Position numbers and translations under genes: made by a program | Origin: an uncultured Clostridia bacterium | Lineage (GTDB): Bacteria; Bacillota; Clostridia; TANB77; CAG-508 | Length of the DNA stretch: 64,000 nucleotides | Assembly (NCBI GenBank): GCA_947628085.1 | Contig: CANQYM010000001.1 | Coordinates: forward strand, 1-64,000 | Reading direction: 5' to 3' | The notes under the pieces: model-generated | The model's input: only the letters and a program-made list of their open reading frames with translations | What the model was told of the DNA's origin: nothing | The model's database searches: none | In this document: positions 1-9,264 of the stretch, piece after piece | Layout of the letters: each line of letters opens with the position of its first letter | Numbering within the stretch: position 1 is the first letter of the stretch

Positions 1-187
1 AAACAATATCATTTCTGGTACTCTCTTTCAATATTTTATTTTCAATCTACTTGTGACATATCTATTTTAAACCTATAATTAATTATTTTATTAAAATTAA
101 AATTTTTTTATCAAATTTAAATTTTGTATGGACTTTTTATTTAATTTTGTATATTATATTTATAGTGTATTATTTTAGGAGGTTCTT

Positions 188-523
188 ATGTCTAAAGCAG
201 TAAAAATATTTCTTATAACAGCTTTTATAATAGCTTTAATTCTAAATTTTAATTTTGTTTTTGCATCTTCTTCTAATGATATAGTTTCTTCAGAAGATGA
301 AAATATCGAACAAGATGAAGAAAATGAAACAAATACCACAGAAGATGTTCCAGACACTCCTATTTCAACTTTGTCACCATCTTCAGTAACTAGTGTTTCT
401 AATGTAAATAGTTATGAACAAGCAAATTTACAATTAAATAATATATTATCAATAATTTTAATTGCAATTGGTGTACTGCTTATATTATTTGCAATAGCAA
501 TTTTGATAAGATTAAAAAAATAA
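188..523 (+). CDS. Small secreted/membrane-anchored protein, unknown function
   Basis: A 111-residue protein that I do not recognise. Residues 1-27 form a signal peptide or first membrane segment (basic start, long Leu/Ile core, then an Ala-Ser cleavage-like end). Residues 28-65 are very acidic and rich in Ser/Thr. Residues about 84-108 form a C-terminal membrane helix ending in a basic RLKK tail. This is the layout of an exported stalk with a C-terminal anchor; no sortase motif is visible. The start is set by an AGGAGG box five bases before the ATG. It converges on the gene at 572-925, which has the same architecture. Confidence 0.75.
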   Translation: MSKAVKIFLITAFIIALILNFNFVFASSSNDIVSSEDENIEQDEENETNTTEDVPDTPISTLSPSSVTSVSNVNSYEQANLQLNNILSIILIAIGVLLILFAIAILIRLKK

Positions 524-530
524 AAAGTAA

Positions 531-567
531 AAAGAGATTTGAACTAAAAAGTTCAAATCTCTTTTTT
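531..567. terminator. Bidirectional intrinsic terminator
   Basis: A perfect 14-bp stem (531-544 with 551-564) around a six-base loop, with A-rich and T-rich flanks on the two sides. It can terminate both the plus-strand gene ending at 523 and the minus-strand gene ending at 572. Confidence 0.8.
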
Positions 568-571
568 GTTA

Positions 572-925
572 CTAACTGTTACTTTGTGTTGCATAATACC
601 ATATAGCTGCAATTATTATAACAGCAGCAACTGCTAAAATAATCCACATCCAAGTTGTTGTTGTCATTGCTCCAGTATCATTGTTTGCTTCTTCAGGAAC
701 TACAGTTCTTGTTACATTATAATCTCCGTTTCTTATCATATTAGAAGAATCTTTCATGATATTTCCTGAAACTACATTTCTGAAACTTTCCCCTGTTTTA
801 TCCACTGATTGCATAAGTTCATTTCCTAAATTGATTGAATTATTGTTTTCTTCTGCAAAACATACTCCACAACACATAGAAAGGACAATTATAGCTAAAA
901 TGCACATAATAATTTTCTTTGTCAT
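572..925 (-). CDS. Small secreted/membrane-anchored protein, unknown function
   Basis: A 117-residue protein. Residues 1-24 look like a signal peptide with three Cys in or near its hydrophobic core. A short Asn-rich polar domain follows, and a C-terminal membrane helix (about residues 90-112, containing a WMW motif) closes the protein. An ATG 24 codons further upstream is in frame, but the one at 925 has an AAAGG box and directly starts the signal peptide, so I chose it. The overall design mirrors the convergent neighbour at 188-523, although the sequences are not obviously alike. It lies downstream of the spoIIIA genes but is separated from them by about 130 bases. Function unknown. Confidence 0.7.
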   Translation of the reverse strand: MTKKIIMCILAIIVLSMCCGVCFAEENNNSINLGNELMQSVDKTGESFRNVVSGNIMKDSSNMIRNGDYNVTRTVVPEEANNDTGAMTTTTWMWIILAVAAVIIIAAIWYYATQSNS

Positions 926-1057
926 AATATTTTTTCCTTTCTTAGTTAAAAAGAATACTTCACAAAATGCGAAGTTATATGAAAATAATAATTTCATATA
1001 CTCTTATTATTAATCTTATAGAAAAAAATATTCTAACAATATTTGAAAACTAATTTT

Positions 1058-1684
1058 TTACTTTTTATTCGTTATGTTTATGTTTGAAATTTCCGCATTT
1101 AATTCTCTAGATACAATATTTTGAATTTTAGATATCTCTTCTTGAGTTAAATTTTCTGATTCTACTATTACATTCACAATCTCATTATTTATTAATATTA
1201 CAACATTCTTAAAACCTTTATTTTTTATTAAATTTTCTGCTATCATTATTTCATTTTTTTTATTTGTTAAATTTGAAATTTCTTGTACTGCAATTGCTTT
1301 TTGATCTTCTGGAGTTTTCTCTGAGTCAACTAAATCTTGATATGTTTCTATCATTTCCGAATACATTCTATCTCTTTCAATTTTTGTTTCTTCAAAATAA
1401 TTATCGTTATAATTATCGTCTTTTTTAACTTCTACACTATTTATTTCCTCATTTGGTACTATTTTTCCATTATTTCCATCTAATGATGATTCTTCTACTT
1501 CATTCTCTAAAGCTACTGGCTTACTATTTACAAGCTGTACATCTCCTATATTTGTTTCATTACTTGCTCTAGCAGAAACTTCAATATTACTTTTATTTTC
1601 TTTGCCATAATTTAAATATCCTAAAAGTATTAAAAAAAATGCAAAACATACCAAAAATATTTGTTTTAATTTTTCTTTGTTCAA
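1058..1684 (-). CDS. spoIIIAH: Stage III sporulation protein AH (SpoIIIAH)
   Basis: 208 residues, close to the usual SpoIIIAH length. An N-terminal membrane helix (about residues 7-25) is followed by a low-complexity acidic linker and a C-terminal YscJ/FliF-like ring domain (about residues 100-205). In the family this mother-cell protein forms a ring that meets SpoIIQ across the intermembrane space during engulfment. It is the last gene of an eight-gene operon and starts five bases after spoIIIAG ends. Identification rests on gene order and on the typical C-terminal pattern; the linker is too variable to help. Confidence 0.9.
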   Translation of the reverse strand: MNKEKLKQIFLVCFAFFLILLGYLNYGKENKSNIEVSARASNETNIGDVQLVNSKPVALENEVEESSLDGNNGKIVPNEEINSVEVKKDDNYNDNYFEETKIERDRMYSEMIETYQDLVDSEKTPEDQKAIAVQEISNLTNKKNEIMIAENLIKNKGFKNVVILINNEIVNVIVESENLTQEEISKIQNIVSRELNAEISNINITNKK

Positions 1685-1689
1685 TTTTT

Positions 1690-2268
1690 TTACTCATCTC
1701 CCATCTCGAAAACTTGTATTTTGTGAGTAGCAATACCTGTTGCAGCCTCTATAGCTGATATAATATTGCTTTTAATATTTGAATTTTCTGCACCTTGTGC
1801 TATAACAACAACCCCTTCAATAACTGGCATTGTTGTTTTCTCAGCTATTACATTTGAACTAGAATCTGTTATTACTCCTTTTTCATTATTTTCTGTTTCC
1901 GTTTTTCTTTTTCCACCAGATGTATCTGTTTCTTCTACTGTACTTGTGCTAGAGCTTACATTATAAATTGGAACTAAACTACTGCTTTCAGAATATGTAA
2001 CAAGCACAGAAACTTTTCCAACCCCATTTATTTTGCTTAGTATATTTTCTAGTTTTTTATCTAAACTCTCTGTAACAACGTTTTCACTTGATACTTGAAC
2101 TGCTGAGTAATCATCTTTTATTTCGTTTTTATTGTTATTATTTTCATTACTATTATCTAATATTTTATTTATAATAATTAAAGTTATTACTAAAATAATC
2201 AAAAAAGATACTAAATTTTCTATTCGTTTTTCTTTATTTGTAAAAATTTTTTTTATTTTTTCAAGCAT
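1690..2268 (-). CDS. spoIIIAG: Stage III sporulation protein AG (SpoIIIAG)
   Basis: 192 residues with one N-terminal membrane helix (about 17-36), a Ser/Thr-rich stretch, and the characteristic SpoIIIAG segment ILSKINGVGKVSVLVTY near residue 75, followed by a ring-building domain. In Bacillus, SpoIIIAG makes a large secretin-like ring in the mother-cell membrane of the feeding channel. It sits between spoIIIAF and spoIIIAH in the canonical order. Confidence 0.92.
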   Translation of the reverse strand: MLEKIKKIFTNKEKRIENLVSFLIILVITLIIINKILDNSNENNNNKNEIKDDYSAVQVSSENVVTESLDKKLENILSKINGVGKVSVLVTYSESSSLVPIYNVSSSTSTVEETDTSGGKRKTETENNEKGVITDSSSNVIAEKTTMPVIEGVVVIAQGAENSNIKSNIISAIEAATGIATHKIQVFEMGDE

Positions 2269-2302
2269 ATTCTTCTCCTAAAATTTATAATTTCTTACAA
2301 AA

Positions 2303-2812
2303 TTAATTGTTTATTATAATTTGCTCATCGTTTAAGTTATAATTTTCTTTTATATAATTTATTACTTCTTCAAAATTTTCTTTTATTTTATTATCTCCAA
2401 TAACTACAGGTTCTATCATATTTTTATCATTTTTCTTTTCTACTTTTATTTCTACAGATTCAATGTTTTCATAGGATTTATCAACATTTACTTTCAAATT
2501 TTTTACAGAATATCCTAAATTTTCTATCTCTTTTTTTAATTCTTGTTCTATTCCTACAATATAAACCTCTTTCATATCTGTATTTATATTTGCATAAGTT
2601 TCTTCTTGAGCACTATATTTAAAAAAATCAAATTTAAAGTCATAATCCATAAGTTTAAGAATAGGATTTATTACTACAAAAATAATGTAAACCCCTATTA
2701 CTACTTTTACATATTTTTTATTATTTCCATCAGGAACTAATATTTCAATAATTATAGACAAAATTATTGCAACTATTATGCCTTCGCACCAATTTCTAAT
2801 TATTTTTACCAT
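2303..2812 (-). CDS. spoIIIAF: Stage III sporulation protein AF (SpoIIIAF)
   Basis: 169 residues. Two closely spaced N-terminal membrane helices (about 10-27 and 35-56) precede a soluble alpha/beta domain with alternating Lys/Glu, as expected for SpoIIIAF, a ring-forming component of the SpoIIIA-SpoIIQ channel. It starts five bases downstream of the spoIIIAE stop, consistent with translational coupling. The sequence is poorly conserved in the family, so operon position carries much of the assignment. Confidence 0.88.
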   Translation of the reverse strand: MVKIIRNWCEGIIVAIILSIIIEILVPDGNNKKYVKVVIGVYIIFVVINPILKLMDYDFKFDFFKYSAQEETYANINTDMKEVYIVGIEQELKKEIENLGYSVKNLKVNVDKSYENIESVEIKVEKKNDKNMIEPVVIGDNKIKENFEEVINYIKENYNLNDEQIIINN

Positions 2813-2817
2813 ATTTC

Positions 2818-3894
2818 CTACCTATACATCAAAGAACTATTTGTAATTTTAAGAACTATAGTTATTCCTATAATAAACATTACAGATACAGAAATTAAAA
2901 TTGCAAGTAAAATTTTGTAGCTATCTGCTATTTGATCCATAAGCTTAATTATTTTTTCATCTGCAACAACTTCACAAACAGCAGAAGTCATTTTAAACGA
3001 TAACCACAAAATTAATATTTTTATAATTGGAATTAACACTATCCCTAGAATTATAATTACTCCAATTATTCCAACAGAGTTTTTTAATACATTTCCACAT
3101 CCAATTACACTATCTACTGTATCTCCTAATATTTTTCCTACTACTGGTATAAAACTTGATACTGCAGCTTTAGCTGTTTTACCAGTTAGCCCATCTACAG
3201 AACTGCTTAAAGTTCCTTCTAAAGTTAAAGTGCAAGAAAAAAAAGTTAGAATTATTCCTAATATCCAAACAATAGATGATTTTAAAAAACTAGATAATCT
3301 ATTTATTTGAATTTTATCTGAAATATTAGAAATAATAGATATTGTTATAGCAACTAATAAAAGTGGAATTAAAAAATTACTAATAAAATTTCCTATAAAA
3401 TTTACCATAAATAGCAAAATTGGTTCTGTAATACTTGTTGTAACTAAAGTGCCTGTAGTTAGCATTAATGTTATTAATAATGGAATTAATAAACCCATGA
3501 ATTCAACAATGTTATTTATGCTTTCTCGAGTTATATCAAGAACTGATATAAAAGTATTTATTATTAATGTTACTATTACTAAATATTGTACAAAATATGC
3601 AACTTTACTTGAGCTAGAATTTCCTAAACTTTCTATAATAGCTTTAAAAATGCTATGTATTATGATAATTACTAAAACGCTAGTCATTAGTGTTATTACA
3701 TTTTGAATTTCATTTAAAAAAATATTTCCAATGTTCGAAACTTTAAAAATATTTCCCATATTTCCAGTTAAACTTGCTTTAAATAATTCATTAATATCTA
3801 AGTTTGGAAAGTTATTTTCAGTATAATTTTTTGCAGAATCTAAAAAATTATTAATTCCTAATGCTTCTGTTTGTGAGTCTATAATTTCATTCAT
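2818..3894 (-). CDS. spoIIIAE: Stage III sporulation protein AE (SpoIIIAE)
   Basis: A 358-residue polytopic membrane protein with about eight hydrophobic segments, the usual SpoIIIAE size minus a cleaved signal peptide. Its long hydrophobic repeats and the conserved central loop around residues 230-255 (GTLSSSVDGLTGKTAKAA) fit the family, which is proposed to act as the transporter-like core of the feeding channel. It is preceded by spoIIIAD with a ten-base gap and followed closely by spoIIIAF. Confidence 0.92.
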   Translation of the reverse strand: MNEIIDSQTEALGINNFLDSAKNYTENNFPNLDINELFKASLTGNMGNIFKVSNIGNIFLNEIQNVITLMTSVLVIIIIHSIFKAIIESLGNSSSSKVAYFVQYLVIVTLIINTFISVLDITRESINNIVEFMGLLIPLLITLMLTTGTLVTTSITEPILLFMVNFIGNFISNFLIPLLLVAITISIISNISDKIQINRLSSFLKSSIVWILGIILTFFSCTLTLEGTLSSSVDGLTGKTAKAAVSSFIPVVGKILGDTVDSVIGCGNVLKNSVGIIGVIIILGIVLIPIIKILILWLSFKMTSAVCEVVADEKIIKLMDQIADSYKILLAILISVSVMFIIGITIVLKITNSSLMYR

Positions 3895-3904
3895 AGTTTT
3901 CTCC

Positions 3905-4291
3905 TCAAGGCAAAAGTTTCGTAAGTGTTTCTAATGTTGTTGATATTACTGGAATTGACAACGAAATAACTAATATTTTTCCTCCAAAATCTATTTTATT
4001 TGCTATTGAATTTTCTCCCACATCTCTGCAAATGCTTACAGCATATTCTGTAAGTATTGATATTCCTGTAATTTTTAATAATAATGATATAAATAAATTA
4101 TTATAATTTGAATTATTTGAAATTTCTGTTAAGAATGTAATTATAGACTTTAGCGTATCTATCGAATATAAAATTATTAGTGCTCCACCAATTAATACTG
4201 CATAAATTGCATACTCTTTTTTATATTCTTTTAAAATTATTGTAATTATTAATGTTAGAAAACCAATTCCTATAATTTTAATAATATCCAC
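3905..4291 (-). CDS. spoIIIAD: Stage III sporulation protein AD (SpoIIIAD)
   Basis: A 128-residue hydrophobic protein with four predicted membrane helices, the family length. The start codon is GTG at 4291, whose first base is the last base of the spoIIIAC TAG stop, so the two genes are translationally coupled. SpoIIIAC and SpoIIIAD are related small membrane proteins of the SpoIIIA channel complex. Confidence 0.92.
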   Translation of the reverse strand: MDIIKIIGIGFLTLIITIILKEYKKEYAIYAVLIGGALIILYSIDTLKSIITFLTEISNNSNYNNLFISLLLKITGISILTEYAVSICRDVGENSIANKIDFGGKILVISLSIPVISTTLETLTKLLP

Positions 4292-4485
4292 TATAAGTTA
4301 AACACCGTCCTAACTGTTTCAAAAAGTGAACTTATTTCTTTTACAACTATAGTTAAAACAATTACCATTCCAGCTAAAGTGGTCATCATTGCTTGATCAT
4401 CCCTTCCAGCTTTTGTTAAAATTTGATGCAAAACTGCAACTAAAATTCCTACACCAGCAATTTTAAGTAATAAATCAATATTCAT
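4291..4485 (-). CDS. spoIIIAC: Stage III sporulation protein AC (SpoIIIAC)
   Basis: A 64-residue protein with two membrane helices and the very conserved motif LHQILTKAGRDDQA between them (about residues 19-32), diagnostic of SpoIIIAC. It lies between spoIIIAB and spoIIIAD and overlaps the latter by one base. Confidence 0.95.
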   Translation of the reverse strand: MNIDLLLKIAGVGILVAVLHQILTKAGRDDQAMMTTLAGMVIVLTIVVKEISSLFETVRTVFNL

Positions 4486-4494
4486 ATTAATCTC

Positions 4495-4998
4495 CTAAAT
4501 TAAAATTATGCAAATTCCAATTCCTAAAACAACACCCATTGTTTTATATAATTTCACATTTTTATTTTTTTCGTATTCTGCTTTTTCAATTTGCTTTTTT
4601 ATTAGATTTTCTGTTAATAAGATTTCATTTACTTGTCCATTAATATCAGTTTTTCCGAGTAACTTCCCTAGCATCTTAATAATATCCTTATCTTCATTAA
4701 GTAATGAATTTTGTATTTCATCTGTAGATTTAAACCAAGTCTCAGAAATATTCCCTTCTTTTTCTATTGACATTTTAAAAACATTTTTTTCTACTCCATA
4801 TATAACTTTTGAAATTTCTTCAAAAATACTATTCAATGGCTCATAAGTAAATTCAATTTTACTTCTAAACATTACTAATGCATTTTGAAATTTATTTAGT
4901 TCAATTACTCTATTTTCATAGGTTTTAGATTTTAAAATTCCTATATAAGAACAAATACATACTATTCCAATTAAAATAATTCCTTTTATAAAAATCAT
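4495..4998 (-). CDS. spoIIIAB: Stage III sporulation protein AB (SpoIIIAB)
   Basis: 167 residues, with hydrophobic segments at the N-terminus (1-20) and C-terminus (about 148-167) and a helical soluble middle. This is the layout of SpoIIIAB, which resembles the GspF class of assembly-platform proteins and is thought to work next to the ATPase SpoIIIAA. The family-typical C-terminal segment LYKTMGVVLGIGICI is present. Confidence 0.92.
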   Translation of the reverse strand: MIFIKGIILIGIVCICSYIGILKSKTYENRVIELNKFQNALVMFRSKIEFTYEPLNSIFEEISKVIYGVEKNVFKMSIEKEGNISETWFKSTDEIQNSLLNEDKDIIKMLGKLLGKTDINGQVNEILLTENLIKKQIEKAEYEKNKNVKLYKTMGVVLGIGICIILI

Positions 4999-5007
4999 TT
5001 TTCTCCC

Positions 5008-5970
5008 TTAGATAAAATTAATTTTATTATTCTCTAAAGTAAAATTTTTTTCATTTGCTTTCTCATATTGAAGACTTTTTTTATTTAATAAATAAATTTC
5101 CTTATATTTTCCTTTTTCTTTTTGATCTAAAAAAATTATTGTTTCAATTATGTGAGAATTTATTATATTTTTTAAAATTGAATTTAAATATATGTCTTCA
5201 AAACTAGAGCCGTGTGCTGTAAAAATTCCTTTACATCCTGAACACATAGCATAATTAATTGCTTCTACATCATCTAAATTTCCTATTTCATCTGCCACTA
5301 TAACTTTTGGCGACATTGACCTTACAAGCATTCTTATTCCTATATTTTTAGGAACATTTTCAATTACATCTGTTTTTATTCCTATGTCATTTTGTGGCAA
5401 GCCTTTATATAATCCTGCAATTTCGCCTCTTTCATCTACAACTCCTACATTTATTCCTAAAAAATTTAGATCTTTTATCCCATTCGAAACTTCTCTTGTA
5501 ATATCTCTTATTAATGTTGTTTTTCCAGCTCCAGGAGGAGAAATTATTAGCGTATTGTATATACTGTTTTCTTTAACATTTATAATATATTTTAAAATAT
5601 TTTTACTGCACCCTATTATTTGTTTAGAAATTCTAAAATTTAACCCATTTAAATAGTTTATATTTATAACTTTTCCATTTTCTAAAACACATGAACCTGC
5701 TATTCCAATTCTATGTCCACCATTTACTGTAACAAAACCATTTGCTATTTGATGTTGATATGAATAAATGGAATTTTCACATATTAATTGCAATATATTT
5801 AAAATTTCTTCTCTTGAAATGTTATATTTTATTATTTTTTCTAAGCCGTTAAACTTTAATATTATTGGTTTGTCCACTCTTATTCTAATTTCTTCTAAAG
5901 GTTTATTATTTATTTCTTGATTTAATATTTTATTAATTTTATCTGGAAAATACTTTAAAATATTATTCAT
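5008..5970 (-). CDS. spoIIIAA: Stage III sporulation protein AA, AAA+ ATPase (SpoIIIAA)
   Basis: A 320-residue cytoplasmic ATPase. A Walker A motif PPGAGKTT lies near residue 145 and a Walker B motif VIVADEIGN near residue 222, followed by a GIFTAHGSS sensor segment. It resembles secretion ATPases and is the first gene of spoIIIAA-AH, which powers a channel between mother cell and forespore. The start is preceded by an AAGGA box. Sporulation sigma-E control is expected from the family, but I could not find a convincing sigma-E -35/-10 pair in the roughly 150 bases upstream. Confidence 0.95.
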   Translation of the reverse strand: MNNILKYFPDKINKILNQEINNKPLEEIRIRVDKPIILKFNGLEKIIKYNISREEILNILQLICENSIYSYQHQIANGFVTVNGGHRIGIAGSCVLENGKVININYLNGLNFRISKQIIGCSKNILKYIINVKENSIYNTLIISPPGAGKTTLIRDITREVSNGIKDLNFLGINVGVVDERGEIAGLYKGLPQNDIGIKTDVIENVPKNIGIRMLVRSMSPKVIVADEIGNLDDVEAINYAMCSGCKGIFTAHGSSFEDIYLNSILKNIINSHIIETIIFLDQKEKGKYKEIYLLNKKSLQYEKANEKNFTLENNKINFI

Positions 5971-6045
5971 TTTTTATTCCTTTACATACCTTAAAATATA
6001 TATACTCATAAAAAATTTTTTTAGAACTATAATTTAAAAATAAAA

Positions 6046-6108
6046 AAAAATACCTAAAATTTAAAGTAAGGTATTTTTTATTTACTTTAAATTTGGGTAT
6101 TTTTTATT
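6046..6108 (-). terminator. Nested hairpin terminator after the YezG-like gene
   Basis: Two interleaved inverted repeats just after the minus-strand gene ending at 6122: an AAATACC/GGTATTT pair and an AAATTTAAAGT/ACTTTAAATTT pair, with a long U run in the minus-strand RNA. It separates the immunity-like gene from spoIIIAA. Confidence 0.6.
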
Positions 6109-6121
6109 TTCTAATTAAATA

Positions 6122-6880
6122 CTATTTTTTCCAATTTAAAATTTGATTATTAAAGGTTTGATTTTCATCATCTTCATCATCTTCTATAATATCATCTATT
6201 GGTTTGTTTTTCTTAAATAGTCCTATTTTTTTCTTTTCTTTAGCATCATTTGTTATTTCTGATTTTGACTGGGCTATTGCCTCTTCAACAGATAATGTTT
6301 TCTCGAAATCTATAATATTTTTAACAGGCTTTTGATAGATTTCTTGTGTATAAACATCTTTTTTATTTATTTGACGTAAATATAAATGTTGCAAATAATT
6401 TTCTATAATTGCTCTATCTTTTCTGCTTAAAGTTTCTATATCTTCTGATAAGTAATTATATCTCCATATAACATGTCTTTCGTAAGAATCAAATTGTGAA
6501 TTTTTAAGATCTTCATAATCAAATTCTATTTTAAATTGAGAGTTTTCTATGCTAATACTTATATTGCTCCAAACTCTTATTCCTCTTTTAATAGAATTTT
6601 CTCTTAAAAGTTTAATTGTGTTATAGATATCTGTAATTAATTTAGAATATTGCTCTTCATCAATATTAAATAATGATGGAATTTCATATCCATTAACAAA
6701 CTTCTTTTTAATAATTCCTTTAGGCAAATAGTAAAAATACATTTCGCCTATTGGCTTTTGATGTGGTCTATCAATTACAGAGGCATATAGATAAATACTT
6801 TCCCATTTTTCCGGAATAATATAAAACAATTTTTTCTGTATTTCAGCATATAGAATTCTTTCTTTTGCCCAATCTTGCAT
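6122..6880 (-). CDS. YezG/DUF600 family protein with acidic C-terminal extension
   Basis: 252 residues. Residues 1-155 match the YezG (DUF600) pattern: IPEKWESIYLYASV near residue 21, an FYY.P motif, a dialkyl-rich helix with RENS, then FDYEDL and the family signature YERHVIWRYNYL. B. subtilis YezG is the antitoxin of the LXG toxin YeeF, and relatives are polymorphic-toxin immunity proteins. Residues about 155-252 form an unrelated charged, acidic tail (DDIIEDDEDDEN) not seen in short YezG proteins. No LXG toxin lies nearby, so this is an orphan. Family assignment is by motif, and the function here is unproven. Confidence 0.75.
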   Translation of the reverse strand: MQDWAKERILYAEIQKKLFYIIPEKWESIYLYASVIDRPHQKPIGEMYFYYLPKGIIKKKFVNGYEIPSLFNIDEEQYSKLITDIYNTIKLLRENSIKRGIRVWSNISISIENSQFKIEFDYEDLKNSQFDSYERHVIWRYNYLSEDIETLSRKDRAIIENYLQHLYLRQINKKDVYTQEIYQKPVKNIIDFEKTLSVEEAIAQSKSEITNDAKEKKKIGLFKKNKPIDDIIEDDEDDENQTFNNQILNWKK

Positions 6881-6940
6881 ATATTTCTCCTAAATTTTAA
6901 TATTCTTAAAATTTTAATATATTTTTATTTTAGTCAAAAT

Positions 6941-8476
6941 TTAATTTTCTATTAAACTTTCTCCTGTCATTTCTTCTGGTTTTTCTAATCCCATTATATC
7001 AAGCATTGTAGGAGCCAAATCTGCTAAACGTCCTTCTTTTAATTTTTTATTTGCAGGTAATCCCACAATTGCAAGTGGAACTGGATTTGTTGTGTGAGCA
7101 GTATGTGGTTCACCAGTTTTATAATCTACCATTTGCTCACAATTTCCATGATCTGCTGTTATTAGTAAAACACCGTTTACTTCTTTTATTGCTTTTTCTA
7201 CTCTAACTACACATTCATCTATTGCTTCTAATGCTTTAATTGCTGCTTCTATGCTTCCAGTGTGACCTACCATATCTGGATTTGCAAAGTTTAATATTAT
7301 TGCATCATACTTTTCAGATTTAATTGCTTCAACAACTTTATCGCAAACTTCATATGCACTCATTTCTGGTTTTAAATCATAAGTTTCAACTTTTGGTGAA
7401 GGAACTAGAATTCTATCTTCACCTTCATATTGTTTTTCTTCTCCACCGTTAAAGAAAAATGTTACATGCGCATATTTTTCTGTTTCTGCAATTCTTAATT
7501 GTTTTAACCCTTTACTGCTTATATATTCTCCAAAAGTATTTTTTATTTCTTCTTTTCTAAAAGCAACTTCGACATTTGGCATTGTTTCATCATATGATGT
7601 CATACATACAAAATATGTATTTAATTTTTCAGTTTCAAATCCATCAAAGTTTTTATCAACAATACTTCTAGTAATTTCTCTTGCTCTATCTGGTCTGAAA
7701 TTAAAGAAAATTATTGAGTCGCCATTTTCTATTTTTGCAACTGGTTCTCCAGTTTTATTTGTTATAACTGTTGGTTTAACAAATTCGTCAAAAACTTCTT
7801 TTTGATAAGATTCCTCTATTGCAGATATTGGAGATAAAGATTTTTCACCCTCACCTCTAACTAATGCGTCATAAGCAAGTTTTACTCTTTCCCATCTCTT
7901 ATCTCTATCCATGCTATAGAATCTACCAGATATTGTAGCAATTTGTCCTACACCTTTTTCTTTCATTTTTTCTTCTAGTGCTGAAATATATCCTTCTCCT
8001 GAAGCTGGTGGTGTATCTCTTCCATCCATAAAGCAATGTACATATACATTTTCAAAATCTTTTCTTTTTGCAAGTTCTAATAAGCCAAATAAATGTCTAA
8101 TATGGCTATGGACTCCACCATCAGATAATAATCCCATAATATGAAGTTTTGAATTATTAGCTTTGCAATTTTCAATTGCTTTAACAAATTCTGGCACACT
8201 GAAAAAATCGCCATCTTCTATTGACTTTGTTATTTTTGCCAAATCTTGATATACTACTCTTCCTGCACCGATGTTTGTATGTCCAACTTCTGAGTTTCCC
8301 ATTTGTCCTTCTGGCAAACCAACTTCTAGTCCACTTGTATGAATTATTGTGTTTGGATTCTTTGTTAAAATTTCATTTAAATTTGGAATGTTTGCTAGTT
8401 TAACAGCATTTCCTTCTGTTTGCTCATTAATTCCAAAACCATCCAAAATCATAAGCATTGTTAATTTTTTATTCAT
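6941..8476 (-). CDS. gpmI: 2,3-bisphosphoglycerate-independent phosphoglycerate mutase
   Basis: 511 residues, the standard iPGM length. It interconverts 3- and 2-phosphoglycerate using two metal ions (usually Mn2+). The N-terminal DGFG metal ligand and the nucleophile motif [17 protein letters not shown] (Ser about residue 62) are intact. Further metal ligands are seen in [23 protein letters not shown] and the C-terminal HT pair in [11 protein letters not shown]. It is the last gene of the lower-glycolysis cluster. Confidence 0.97.
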   Translation of the reverse strand: MNKKLTMLMILDGFGINEQTEGNAVKLANIPNLNEILTKNPNTIIHTSGLEVGLPEGQMGNSEVGHTNIGAGRVVYQDLAKITKSIEDGDFFSVPEFVKAIENCKANNSKLHIMGLLSDGGVHSHIRHLFGLLELAKRKDFENVYVHCFMDGRDTPPASGEGYISALEEKMKEKGVGQIATISGRFYSMDRDKRWERVKLAYDALVRGEGEKSLSPISAIEESYQKEVFDEFVKPTVITNKTGEPVAKIENGDSIIFFNFRPDRAREITRSIVDKNFDGFETEKLNTYFVCMTSYDETMPNVEVAFRKEEIKNTFGEYISSKGLKQLRIAETEKYAHVTFFFNGGEEKQYEGEDRILVPSPKVETYDLKPEMSAYEVCDKVVEAIKSEKYDAIILNFANPDMVGHTGSIEAAIKALEAIDECVVRVEKAIKEVNGVLLITADHGNCEQMVDYKTGEPHTAHTTNPVPLAIVGLPANKKLKEGRLADLAPTMLDIMGLEKPEEMTGESLIEN

Positions 8477-8497
8477 TTTGTTACACTTCCTCTTCTT

Positions 8498-9250
8498 CTA
8501 TTCTTCGTAATTTACTATTTTACTAAATTCTTCTGGTTTTAAGCTTGCTCCTCCAACTAATCCTCCATCTATGTCAGATGTTTCAAATAGTTCTTTTGCA
8601 TTTGAAGATTTTACACTTCCTCCATATTGAATTATAACTTCACTAGATACTTCTTCTCCATAAATTCTTTTAATTTCTTCTCTAATAGATTTTATGGCAT
8701 TATTTGCATCTTCTGAAGTAGCTGTTTTTCCTGTTCCAATAGCCCATATTGGTTCATAAGCTATTATTGTATTTTTTACTTGTTCATTTGATAGTCCATC
8801 TAAAGCAAGCCTTGTTTGTGTTGTTATAATTTGCTCTGCTTTTCCAGCTTCTCTTTCTTCTAAAGTTTCACCTACACAAACTATTGGTTTTAATTCATTT
8901 TCAAAAGCAGCCTTTAATTTTTTATTTACAGATTCATCTGTTTCATTATAATATTGTCTTCTTTCAGAATGTCCAATAATTACATATTCTACTCCAATTG
9001 ATTTTAGCATTTTAGGAGATACTTCTCCTGTGTATGCTCCAGATTCTGCAAAGTGCATGTTTTGTGCACCTATTTTTATATTTGTTCCTTGTGCATTTGT
9101 AATACAATAAAATAAATCTGTATAAGGAACACATAAAATAACTTCTGATTTTGAATTTTTAACCAATGGTTCAAATGCTTGAATATATTCCATTGCTTCA
9201 TTAGGAAGCATGTTCATTTTCCAGTTTCCTGCTATAACTTTTCTTCTCAT
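8498..9250 (-). CDS. tpiA: Triose-phosphate isomerase
   Basis: A 250-residue TIM barrel that interconverts dihydroxyacetone phosphate and glyceraldehyde 3-phosphate. All catalytic residues are present: Lys in GNWKMN (about residue 11), His in IIGHSERR (about 95), Glu in AYEPIWAIGTG (about 167) and the phosphate-binding GGSV. It is closely spaced between the Nudix gene and gpmI, so co-transcription is likely. Confidence 0.97.
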   Translation of the reverse strand: MRRKVIAGNWKMNMLPNEAMEYIQAFEPLVKNSKSEVILCVPYTDLFYCITNAQGTNIKIGAQNMHFAESGAYTGEVSPKMLKSIGVEYVIIGHSERRQYYNETDESVNKKLKAAFENELKPIVCVGETLEEREAGKAEQIITTQTRLALDGLSNEQVKNTIIAYEPIWAIGTGKTATSEDANNAIKSIREEIKRIYGEEVSSEVIIQYGGSVKSSNAKELFETSDIDGGLVGGASLKPEEFSKIVNYEE

Positions 9251-9264
9251 AAAAAACTCCCTTC

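Noticed and set aside
5971..6045. Sigma-E promoter before spoIIIAA
   Set aside because: Expected from known biology, but no -35/-10 pair with correct spacing could be recognised.
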